Shown here: piece after piece, positions 36,109 through 43,836 of the stretch | How the letters are laid out: the number at the start of each line of letters is the position of its first letter | Position numbering within the stretch: position 1 is the stretch's first letter | Source of the DNA: Phycisphaerae bacterium | Lineage (GTDB): Bacteria > Planctomycetota > Phycisphaerae > Phycisphaerales > Phycisphaeraceae | Reading direction: 5' to 3' | DNA length: 64,000 nucleotides | Assembly: GCA_030432595.1 (NCBI GenBank) | Contig: JAUIGU010000007.1 | Location: forward strand, 62,001 to 126,000 | Made by a program: the position numbers and the translations under genes | Notes under the pieces: generated by a model | What the model was told of the DNA's origin: nothing | The model's input: the letters and a program-made list of their open reading frames with translations, nothing else | Databases searched by the model: none

Positions 36109-37035
36109 ATGCTCCCCAAAGAACCCGCCAGACGACCGCAACTGGGCTTCCTCTACATCCCGCCGTTCCGCCTGCAGGGCCTGTCGATCGCCGGCGAAGA
36201 GACGGTCGTCCACGTCCCGGAGCTGGACCTGTGCTTTGACATCGGCCTGTGCCCCAAAGCCGTGCTGCCCGCGCCGATCGTCGCGCTAACGCACGGGCAC
36301 ATGGACCACGTCGCCGGCATCGCGTACTACTTCTCGCAGCGCCCCTTCCAAGGCATGACGCCCGGCACGGTGATCTGCCACCCCGAACTCGAAAAGCCGC
36401 TCCACAACCTCATGGAAGCCTGGGTCGATATCGAGCGGCAACGCACCAAATACAACCTCGTCCCCCTCGCGCCCGGCGAACAGTACGAGATTAAGAACAA
36501 CCACCACCTCAAAGCGTTCGAAGCGATCCACACCGTGCCCGCCCTGGGGTACACCGTCCTGGAAAAACGGACCCGGCTCAAAGAAGAGTTCGTCGGACTG
36601 ACCCAGGAGCAGATCGTCGAACACAAAAAAGCCGGCAAAGAGATTGTCGACACATTCCACATCCCGCTGATCACCTTCACCGGCGACACGGCCTGGGGCG
36701 ACCACCTCACGACCGACGATGTCCTCCAGAGTAAGGTGCTGATCACCGAATGCACCTTCATGGAACCCGGACACCGCAAACGCGCGGGTATCGGGAAGCA
36801 CCTTCACCTGGATCACATCCTCGATCTGCTCGAAGCGAGCTCCGACGAGACGCACATCGTGCTGACACACCTTTCGCGGCGGACGCACATGGGCCAGGTC
36901 CGCAAGACCCTCGACCGCCACGTCCCCGAGCGGTTCCGGCACCGGCTGCTGGTGCTGATGGATTCGCGCGGCAACCGCGCCCGCTACGAGCAGCAGCTCG
37001 CCGAAGCCGAGGCGAACCAGGTCGGCAACGACTGA
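36109..37035 (+). CDS. MBL-fold metallo-hydrolase, RNase Z-like
   Basis: A 308-residue metallo-beta-lactamase-fold enzyme. The metal motif THGHMDHVAG gives His62, His64, Asp66 and His67; further ligands are expected in TFTGDTAWGD and at the C-terminal LTHLSRR. The DIGLCPKAVL start region and the GKHLHLDHILDLL segment resemble RNase Z/ElaC-like proteins, although a clear tRNase Z exosite is not visible. ATG 36109 opens the conserved region; a GTG at 36001 would extend it without support. The stop overlaps the rsmJ start (TGATG). Confidence 0.83.
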   Translation: MLPKEPARRPQLGFLYIPPFRLQGLSIAGEETVVHVPELDLCFDIGLCPKAVLPAPIVALTHGHMDHVAGIAYYFSQRPFQGMTPGTVICHPELEKPLHNLMEAWVDIERQRTKYNLVPLAPGEQYEIKNNHHLKAFEAIHTVPALGYTVLEKRTRLKEEFVGLTQEQIVEHKKAGKEIVDTFHIPLITFTGDTAWGDHLTTDDVLQSKVLITECTFMEPGHRKRAGIGKHLHLDHILDLLEASSDETHIVLTHLSRRTHMGQVRKTLDRHVPERFRHRLLVLMDSRGNRARYEQQLAEAEANQVGND

Positions 37036-37820
37036 TGGCCCGCGCCACCGTCGCCGTTGCCTTCGACCAGCCCGCCCGGCGAAACGACGCCGAAGCCCTC
37101 GCCGAACGTCTCGAGCTTCCGCTGGCCACACGCTTCCGCGACCCGCACGACCTGCACCTGACCCTGGCCAAGAGCGACCGGCTCGAGCTGCGCGTCAACG
37201 CACCCGATCACCCGCTCGCCGGCGGGCACCCCGTGGTCGCCGACCCGCTCGCGCTCGACACCACCTCACCCGCGGGGCGGAAGCTCAACCAGCCCCTGTT
37301 CAAAGCGGTGGGGGTGCGCAAAGGCAACCCGTTCCGACCGGCGGTGCTCGACGCCACCGCGGGCCTGGGCGAAGACACGTGGCTGCTCGCCGCGGCCGGC
37401 TGCAAAGTCATCGCGCTGGAACGCCACCCCGTCGTTCACGCCCTGCTCGATGACGCGCTGCGCCGCGCCGCGGAAGAACACCCCGACATCGCTTCGCGTA
37501 TCGAACTTCGTCTCGGCAATCTCGCACTCGGCACGAACCCCGTACCCCGTACCCCATACCCCGAAGCCGACACGATCTACCTCGACCCCATGTTCCCGCC
37601 GGGCCGAAAAACCGTCGAGAAAAAACCGATGCGCGTGCTGCGTTGGCTCGTCGGCGACGACGCCGATGCCGACGCACTCCTCGCGGCCGCGCTCGACCGC
37701 AAACCGCATCGGGTCGTCGTCAAACGCCCCCGCCACGCGGAACCGCTCGCCGGACCCGAACCTTCCCACACGCACGATGCCGGCAAAGCGCTAAGGTTTG
37801 ATGTTTATGTCCATGCTTGA
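37035..37820 (+). CDS. rsmJ: 16S rRNA (guanine-1516-N2)-methyltransferase
   Basis: A 261-residue Rossmann-fold SAM methyltransferase matching E. coli RsmJ along the whole length: AdoMet loop LDATAGLGEDTWLLAAAGC with Asp106, ALERHPVVHALLDDALRRA, YLDPMFP, KKPMRVLRWLVGDDADAD, and VVVKRPRHAEPLA. RsmJ methylates G1516 of 16S rRNA. ATG 37035 overlaps the previous stop. The gene carries a short 7-bp tandem repeat. The gene downstream starts on the stop of this one. Confidence 0.88.
   Translation: MARATVAVAFDQPARRNDAEALAERLELPLATRFRDPHDLHLTLAKSDRLELRVNAPDHPLAGGHPVVADPLALDTTSPAGRKLNQPLFKAVGVRKGNPFRPAVLDATAGLGEDTWLLAAAGCKVIALERHPVVHALLDDALRRAAEEHPDIASRIELRLGNLALGTNPVPRTPYPEADTIYLDPMFPPGRKTVEKKPMRVLRWLVGDDADADALLAAALDRKPHRVVVKRPRHAEPLAGPEPSHTHDAGKALRFDVYVHA
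37538..37565 (+). repeat. 7-bp tandem repeat inside rsmJ
   Basis: Four units of 7 bp: CCCCGTA twice, then CCCCATA and CCCCGAA. They encode the linker NPVPRTPYPEA just before the YLDPMFP motif. Gain or loss of one unit would shift the frame. Confidence 0.6.
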
Positions 37821-38512
37821 CCCTCGCAATCTGGTCCAAAACATTCCCGCGTTTTCTGAATCCGAGTCGAACTTTACCGCAGATTGTTCGTAGTCATCGC
37901 ATGCTCTGGTTCCTTGTCCTTCCGTTCCTTCTCACTGTGGGGTTCATCACATTCACAGTTGTCACGGCTTCGGTTTTTCTGCCGAAATGGCCGTGGTGGC
38001 ATCGTCGAGACTGGGGACGTATCCGTGCCTGCGTGTTGTGCAGCATTTTGGGTTTCGTTTTATTCATCCCCACCTGCATCGGTGTAACTGCAGCCATCCA
38101 TCCGTTGCGCTTCGGCACTTTTACCTATGAGACTGCGTCAGACGTCGGTGATTCGAAAGTCAGCAACTATCTTCCGCCCGAAGCGCGAGAGATCACGGTC
38201 CGTACTGGAGTCAATGGTCATGTCGCCACCTACCGCGTCGATCGTCAAGACCTTGAGAAGCACATTGAAACCCTCTGGAAGATCGCACGCCCGGACGCAA
38301 TCGACTTGGCTGAAACCGGCGAACTAAGCCGCGTTGATCTGTCCGGATTCGATCTTCAGCTGCCCGGCGAACTCGGACCGCTCTCGCTACCCAGCCCAGG
38401 CCCAGAGCCCATGCACGTCTATACCAGTCCGTTCGCACCAAACGGCGCCGGGTGCTTTTATTACCTTGAACCCGAAGGCGATCGCGTCTTACACCGCGTG
38501 GGCTACTGGTAG
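37817..38512 (+). CDS. Unrecognised membrane protein
   Basis: A 231-residue protein I do not recognise. Two hydrophobic helices (about residues 30-55, MLWFLVLPFLLTVGFITFTVV, and 70-93, ACVLCSILGFVLFIPTCIGV) are followed by a roughly 130-residue soluble region ending in FYYLEPEGDRVLHRVGYW. TTG 37817 overlaps the rsmJ stop; an ATG at 37901 would give a shorter protein starting at the first helix. Its codon use and GC content look lower than neighbouring genes, which may mean recent acquisition or weak constraint. Convergent with the aminopeptidase gene. Confidence 0.6.
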   Translation: MTLAIWSKTFPRFLNPSRTLPQIVRSHRMLWFLVLPFLLTVGFITFTVVTASVFLPKWPWWHRRDWGRIRACVLCSILGFVLFIPTCIGVTAAIHPLRFGTFTYETASDVGDSKVSNYLPPEAREITVRTGVNGHVATYRVDRQDLEKHIETLWKIARPDAIDLAETGELSRVDLSGFDLQLPGELGPLSLPSPGPEPMHVYTSPFAPNGAGCFYYLEPEGDRVLHRVGYW

Positions 38513-38541
38513 ATCACCTCCGGTTTCTACGCCAGCGCACG

Positions 38542-39663
38542 TTACTTCAGCGCGTCCGGATTTAAACCCTTCAATTCTTCGACCACGAACACTCCGTCTT
38601 TGCGGATCACCGTGTCGTCGAACACGATCTCGCCTCCGCCGTAATCGTCGCGCTGGATGAGCACGAGGTCCCAGTGGATGTCGCTCTTGTTGCCGTTGCT
38701 GGCCTCGTCGTAGCACCGGCCGGGCGTGAAGTGCAGCGAACCGGCGATCTTTTCGTCGAAGAGGATGTCTTTCATCGGTTCGCGGATGAACGGGTTGAAG
38801 CCGATCGCGAACTCGCCGACGTAGCGGGCGCCCTCGTCGGTGTCGAACACGCCGGCGAGGTGTTCGGCGCCCTGGTCCGCGTCGAAATCGACGATCCGGC
38901 CTTTCTCGAACGTCAGCCGGACGTTTTCAAACGACCGGCCCATGTGCAGCGTCGGCGTGTTGAAGTGGATCACGCCCTCGACGCTGTCGCGAACGGGCGC
39001 GGTGAAGCACTCGCCGTCGGGGATGTTGCGGTCGCCGCTGCACACGATCGCGGGGATGTCTTTGATGCTGAACCGCAGGTCGGTGTCGCCCGGGCCCTTG
39101 AGGTGGACGCGGTCGGTGCGGTTCATCAGGTCGCACAGCGGCTCGCTGGCCTTCGCCATCCTGGCGTAGTCGAGCGTGCAGACGTCGAAGTAGAAGTCTT
39201 CGAACGCTTCGGTCGCCATGCCCGCGAGCTGGGCCATGCTCGGCGTCGGCCAGCGCAGGACGCACCAGCGCGTGTGGTTGACGCGGCGTTCCCCGTGAAC
39301 GGGCGTGGCGTACCGGCGGGAGTACGCCTGGACCTGCGCGTCGGGCAGGCCGGACATCTCCGAGACGTTGTGGCTGCCGCGCATCCCCAGGTAGCAGTCC
39401 ATCCGCTCCATACGGTTGAGGTCGTAGGCGGACCAGGCGTCGAGCTGGTCCGGGTCGGCGTCGGCGACCAACGCGCGCTGAACCAGCCCATTGCGCAGCG
39501 CGACGTGCGGGTGCCCGCCGACGCTGCGGACCTCGGCGATCAGGGCCGTGAGCATCTCGGCGGGGATGTCGAACGCCTCGATGAGGATGTGCTCGCCGGC
39601 GGCGAGCCGGGTCGAGTGACCGATGAGCGTGCGGGCGAGCTTGGCGAAACGCGGGTCGTTCAT
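38542..39663 (-). CDS. M29-family metallo-aminopeptidase
   Basis: A 373-residue enzyme of the thermophilic aminopeptidase (AmpS/PepS, M29) family: N-terminal half with AGEHILIEAFDIP, C-terminal catalytic half with NIPDGECFTAPVRDSVEG, FDADQGAEHL, GEFAIGFNPFIREPM, GSLHFTPGRCYDEASNGNKSDIHWDLVL. The glutamates, histidines, aspartate and NKSDIHWD metal-site motif are present. It would release N-terminal residues from peptides in the cytosol. The ATG overlaps the TGA-region of secDF by four bases, so it is translated after secDF. Confidence 0.93.
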   Translation of the reverse strand: MNDPRFAKLARTLIGHSTRLAAGEHILIEAFDIPAEMLTALIAEVRSVGGHPHVALRNGLVQRALVADADPDQLDAWSAYDLNRMERMDCYLGMRGSHNVSEMSGLPDAQVQAYSRRYATPVHGERRVNHTRWCVLRWPTPSMAQLAGMATEAFEDFYFDVCTLDYARMAKASEPLCDLMNRTDRVHLKGPGDTDLRFSIKDIPAIVCSGDRNIPDGECFTAPVRDSVEGVIHFNTPTLHMGRSFENVRLTFEKGRIVDFDADQGAEHLAGVFDTDEGARYVGEFAIGFNPFIREPMKDILFDEKIAGSLHFTPGRCYDEASNGNKSDIHWDLVLIQRDDYGGGEIVFDDTVIRKDGVFVVEELKGLNPDALK

Positions 39664-42600
39664 GGCGTGGGCTCGGCCCGGGCGGCGACGGGTTCGGGGA
39701 GTTCATCGTCGGCCGTGGCCTTCTCGCTGACCGCCGGCGCCGTCTTGGCGGGTTTGCTCGGCGGCTGACGCTTCCCGAGGACCAGCAGCGGCGCCGCGAT
39801 GGCAAACGAGGAATAGGTGCCCACGAACACGCCGATCATCATCGTGAACGCGAATCCGTGCACGCCCGGCCCACCGAACAGGTAGAGCACGAGCACCGCG
39901 ATGAGCGTCGTGCCCGAAGTCAAAACGGTGCGGCTGATCGTCTGGTTGATCGAGTTGTTGATGATCTCGGCCGTGGGCTCGGGCAGACGGCCCTTGTTCT
40001 CACGGATGCGGTCGAACACGATGATGGTGTCGTTCAGCGAGTAGCCGATCAGGGTCAGGACCGCGGCCACAATCGCGAGATTGACCTTGAAGTCGTCCAG
40101 CAAGAGCGCGTGGCCCATGCCCGAGTCGTAAAGCCAGTTGCAGATCGCGAGCAGGCCCACCGCCGCCGCCACGTCGTGCATCAGCGCGACAATCGCCGCC
40201 GCCCCGTAGCGGAAGCTGCCGAACCGCAGCGCGATGTACGCGACCACGACCAGCATCGACAGCAGCATCGCAACGATCGCCCGCTGTTGCATCGTGCCGG
40301 ACACCTGGCTGGAGAAATTACTCACCGAATCCAGCGACGTGTCCTGCTGCAACGCTTCTTTGACGAGCTGCCACTGCGTGTCGGCCAGGCCGCCGGCGAC
40401 GCCGAACTGGTCGGGGTCGTCGACGTAGTTCGTCGATTCGTCCTCGGCGGCGACGACGACGCGGCCGTAGGTGGTTTCACCCGCGTCGTTGGAACCCGCC
40501 ACGTCCAGCCCGATGACTTCGACGTTGCGGTAGCCCAGATCGGCGTAGTCGGGCTGGTTCTGCATGCGGTCGATACGGCTGCGGATGTCCTCGACCGAGG
40601 CGGGCGGGTTGAGCTCGTCCAGGACGATCGCCACGCCGCCGCGGAACTCGCCGAGGTCGCCCGACGCGAGCGGGTCGCCGATCACCTTGCCCAGGTCGGC
40701 CGAGTTGATGCGTTCGACCAGGCCGGCGGCGGCGGAGAGGTCCAGGTCTTCGCCGCGGAACCCGATGGGCCGCGTCGTGTCCAGCAGGTCACCGAACGCG
40801 TCTTTGACGGCCTGCGACACTGCGTCGGCGTCTTCGATCAGCGTCGCGACGCTGAAGCCGGTCGCGCCGTTGTCGGTGACCTCGCCGACCGTGACCACCG
40901 TCGCGTCCGCCAGGTGTGACCAGTCGATGTCGTCGGCGTCCTGCGTCGGCGACTGGGCGTACGCCTCGAGACGGTCACGGGCGGCCTCGAGCGACAGCGT
41001 CTGCCCGTCCGCAAAGCTGAACGTGACCTCCGTGCCCGAGCGGAACTCGATGTCCAGCAGGTCTTCACCGCGCTCGTAGATCATGAAACCGCCGGCCACG
41101 ATGATGACCAGACTCAGCGGGATGAAGAACTTCCGCAGCGCGAACCAGTTGATGCTTGGCTCGAGCAGCCGCTCGACCGCGGGCACGGCCGTCGGCAACA
41201 TGGGAAGCCGCTTGGCGTTGCCGTACGCCAGGGCCAGATCGATCAGCACGCGCGAGCCGAACAGCGTCGTGAACAGCGTCGCGACGATGCCGATGGACAA
41301 CACGACAGCGAAGCCCTTGATCTCACTGGTCGCGGTGTAATACAGGACCAGACACGTCAGCAGCGTCGTGATGTTCGCGTCAAGAATGGAGGACAGCGCC
41401 TTGCCGAAGCCGACGCGGACGGCGGTCTTGAGGTCGTTGACCCCGGCCCGGACTTCTTCACGGATGCGCTCGAAGATCAGGACGTTGGCGTCGACCGCCA
41501 TGCCGATGGTCAGCACCAGGCCCGCGATGCCCGGCAGCGTAAACGTCGCCGAGGTCAGCGACATGACGCCCAGGATGATGAGCATGTTGCCCGCGAGCGC
41601 GACCACCGCGACCAGGCCGGCCCCGAAGTAGTACACGACCATGAACGCCGCGACGGTGCACACCGCGATCACCGACGCGCTGACGCCGGCCTTGAGGTTG
41701 TCCTGACCCAGTTGCGGCCCGGTCGTCTTGATCGAGATCGGGTCGTAAGACAGCGTCGAGCTCAGCGACCCCGCCTTGAGCGTCTGCACGAGTGCCCGAG
41801 CTTCCGGGGCGCTGAAACGCCCGGTGATCTGGCCGCGGCTGCCGATGCGGTCGAGCAGGTTCGGCGAGGACATCACCTTGCCGTCGAGCACGATCGCCAT
41901 CGGCTTGCCCACGTTGGGCCCGGTCATCGCCCCCATCAGGGCTCCGCCCGACGGATCGAGCGTGAAACCCACCGAAGGCAGGCCCTGCTGGTCGGGCTGC
42001 ACGACCGCGCCGGCCAACTCCCACTGCTCCTGATCGGTGAGCGACAGGTCGGGCGTGTTGGCGAGCAGGACGTAGTAGCTCCCGCCATAGTGCTGACCGA
42101 CGACGTTGAGCTGCTGAGCAAAGACCTGCCCGGTGGTCGTCGGGTCGTCTTCCACAATCGCCCGGAAGCGCGGCGAGTCCAGGTAGTCCGCGAGCGACTC
42201 GACCTCGAACCAGCGCCACGGCTCGGACCGGCCGGCCTTGGGGCCCTGCTCACGCAGGCGGTCGATATAGCGCTGCGCATCAACGGGCCGCTCGCCGGGC
42301 GTCGCGGCGATGCGGAACTCCAGCACGCCCGCCCCGCGCAGCATGCGGATCAGGTCGTTGGGGTCATCGAGCTGGCCCTTGTCTTTTTCGTAGACCTTCC
42401 ACGCGGCCGCCGCGGTTTCGATCGCGTCGGCGCGGGCGGGGTGGGTCTCTTTCAGTTCAAGCAGCGCCCGAGCACGCGGAGAGGCTGCGCCGGCCTTGCC
42501 CGTCTCGTCGGACAGCTCGATCACCCGGGCGAACTCCGCCTTGGTCAGGTTGTTGGCCAGCAGTTCGCCCAGCCCCGTCTCGAATGCGTCCCGCGCGTTG

Positions 42601-43217
42601 AGCGCCTCGACGGTGACGCGGTCCAGGTCGCCGCGCAACGATTCGAGTTGTTCGGCTTCCGCCTCGCTCGGCTCGCCCTCGACGTTGTCCGCGACGGACT
42701 GGTACGCCTCCAACGCCTCGCGGTACACCTCCGTCGCCGCGTCCTGACGGTCCGCCAGGACGCTCAGCCGGTCGAGTTCCTCGGCGATCTGCGGGTGCGT
42801 CTCTTTGATTTCGGCCAGCCGGGCCAGGCGCAACTCGCCCGGGCGGGCCAAGGCGGCACTGATCTGCTGGGCCGGCAGGTTTTCCGCGACGAGCGCTTTG
42901 ACGGCCTTTTCGTAGGCCTCGCGCTTCTCCGCGACCTCCGGCGGCGCGAGCGCCATCTGCACCGACAGGCGGTCGCCCACCTCGGCCCGCCAGACCAGGT
43001 TCATGATGCCCGCCGGGTCTACGCGATCCTTGAGGATCTCGATCGTCTGCTCGATGGCGGTCTCGGCGTTCTGCCCGTCGGGCACCTGCACGGCGTAGGT
43101 CAGCGTCGTGCCGCCCGCCAGGTCGATGCCGGGGTTCAGTCCCTTGAGCCAGAGCATCGCGCCGCAGCCCAACACCACGACCATCAGCAGCAACGGTTTC
43201 CAGATGGGATACTTCAT
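39660..43217 (-). CDS. secDF: Protein translocase SecD-SecF fusion
   Basis: An 1185-residue fused SecD and SecF, proton-motive-force-driven helper of Sec export. SecD: first helix at 7-25, GIDLAGGTTLTY, ILKDRVDPAGI, and C-terminal helices from about 510 (FERIREEVRAG, SILDANITTLLTCLVLYYT). SecF begins near 700 (FFIPLSLVIIVAGGFMIYERG), then YSLNDTIIVFDRIREN and NQTISRTVLTSGTTL. About 195 residues, largely helical (residues 92-287), are inserted between the P1 base and the GVLEFRI strand, which makes this SecD unusually long. yajC lies upstream, and the aminopeptidase overlaps by four bases. Confidence 0.95.
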   Translation of the reverse strand: MKYPIWKPLLLMVVVLGCGAMLWLKGLNPGIDLAGGTTLTYAVQVPDGQNAETAIEQTIEILKDRVDPAGIMNLVWRAEVGDRLSVQMALAPPEVAEKREAYEKAVKALVAENLPAQQISAALARPGELRLARLAEIKETHPQIAEELDRLSVLADRQDAATEVYREALEAYQSVADNVEGEPSEAEAEQLESLRGDLDRVTVEALNARDAFETGLGELLANNLTKAEFARVIELSDETGKAGAASPRARALLELKETHPARADAIETAAAAWKVYEKDKGQLDDPNDLIRMLRGAGVLEFRIAATPGERPVDAQRYIDRLREQGPKAGRSEPWRWFEVESLADYLDSPRFRAIVEDDPTTTGQVFAQQLNVVGQHYGGSYYVLLANTPDLSLTDQEQWELAGAVVQPDQQGLPSVGFTLDPSGGALMGAMTGPNVGKPMAIVLDGKVMSSPNLLDRIGSRGQITGRFSAPEARALVQTLKAGSLSSTLSYDPISIKTTGPQLGQDNLKAGVSASVIAVCTVAAFMVVYYFGAGLVAVVALAGNMLIILGVMSLTSATFTLPGIAGLVLTIGMAVDANVLIFERIREEVRAGVNDLKTAVRVGFGKALSSILDANITTLLTCLVLYYTATSEIKGFAVVLSIGIVATLFTTLFGSRVLIDLALAYGNAKRLPMLPTAVPAVERLLEPSINWFALRKFFIPLSLVIIVAGGFMIYERGEDLLDIEFRSGTEVTFSFADGQTLSLEAARDRLEAYAQSPTQDADDIDWSHLADATVVTVGEVTDNGATGFSVATLIEDADAVSQAVKDAFGDLLDTTRPIGFRGEDLDLSAAAGLVERINSADLGKVIGDPLASGDLGEFRGGVAIVLDELNPPASVEDIRSRIDRMQNQPDYADLGYRNVEVIGLDVAGSNDAGETTYGRVVVAAEDESTNYVDDPDQFGVAGGLADTQWQLVKEALQQDTSLDSVSNFSSQVSGTMQQRAIVAMLLSMLVVVAYIALRFGSFRYGAAAIVALMHDVAAAVGLLAICNWLYDSGMGHALLLDDFKVNLAIVAAVLTLIGYSLNDTIIVFDRIRENKGRLPEPTAEIINNSINQTISRTVLTSGTTLIAVLVLYLFGGPGVHGFAFTMMIGVFVGTYSSFAIAAPLLVLGKRQPPSKPAKTAPAVSEKATADDELPEPVAARAEPTP

Positions 43218-43223
43218 TTCAAG

Positions 43224-43251
43224 AGCCAGGGGTCAGTAGCCAGGAGTCAGT
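43224..43251. repeat. 14-bp tandem repeat before secDF
   Basis: Two adjacent near-identical units: AGCCAGGGGTCAGT and AGCCAGGAGTCAGT (one mismatch). The second copy forms the left arm of the inverted repeat at 43232-43336. Confidence 0.7.
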
Positions 43252-43336
43252 AGAAAAACGATGAGCGGGCAGTATGTCGGTACAGGAAGTCAGCGGCCAG
43301 TGCCTGTCGATTGGCTTCTGACTCCTGGCTACTGAC
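43232..43336. repeat. 19-bp perfect inverted repeat between yajC and secDF
   Basis: GTCAGTAGCCAGGAGTCAG at 43232-43250 is exactly inverted at 43318-43336, with 67 bases between. In RNA it can form one long hairpin. It lies two bases after the yajC stop and 14 bases before the secDF start. It could be a transcription attenuator, a mobile repeat remnant or an RNase stabiliser. Confidence 0.75.
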
Positions 43337-43338
43337 TT

Positions 43339-43782
43339 CTAGTCTTCGATCACCGCCGCGATCGCGCTCTTGGCGAAACGGATGCGCGTGTTGCTGTTCT
43401 CGTCGACTTTGACAACGACCTCGTGGTCGCGGACGTCCGTGATCGTGCCCAGCACGCCGCCGGCGGTCTGCACCTTCTTGCCCTTCGTGAGCGCGTTGAT
43501 CATCGCTTCCTTGCGCTTCTTTTCTTTTCGGCCGGAGCTGATCGAGAACACGATCATCAGCACCATGAAGCCCAGCAGCAGCAGCATGAACGGTCCGTCG
43601 AACAGCCCGGGTGCCTGTGGGGCCGTGTTCCCGGTCGGCGTGCCGTCGGACTGCACCAGGGGCTGGGCTTCGTTGTCGGCGGAAGGCGGCGGCGACACGT
43701 CGGCGCCGGGAGGGGCGGACACCTCGCCGGCGGGCGCGGCGTCCTGGGCCAGGAACGGCATGACAAGGGGCAGGTCGGGCAT
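43339..43782 (-). CDS. yajC: Preprotein translocase subunit YajC
   Basis: A 147-residue single-helix membrane protein. Residues 1-60 are an Ala/Pro-rich extension, longer than usual; the helix FMLLLLGFMVLMIVFSISS is at about 65-83, followed by the basic RKEKKRKEAMINALTKGKKV and the conserved GTITDVRDHEVVVKV, IRFAKSAIAAVIE. YajC joins SecDF in the holotranslocon, and secDF is the next gene on this strand. Genes read tgt, yajC, secDF, a common bacterial order. Confidence 0.93.
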   Translation of the reverse strand: MPDLPLVMPFLAQDAAPAGEVSAPPGADVSPPPSADNEAQPLVQSDGTPTGNTAPQAPGLFDGPFMLLLLGFMVLMIVFSISSGRKEKKRKEAMINALTKGKKVQTAGGVLGTITDVRDHEVVVKVDENSNTRIRFAKSAIAAVIED

Positions 43783-43836
43783 GGGGTACCGTGATCGGGG
43801 ACAGCGGACAACGGGCTCGGCCGGCCGGAGACCGGT

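Noticed and set aside
41712-43253. Long plus-strand frame opposite secDF
   Set aside because: SecDF is unmistakable on the minus strand; the antisense frame has no recognisable domain.
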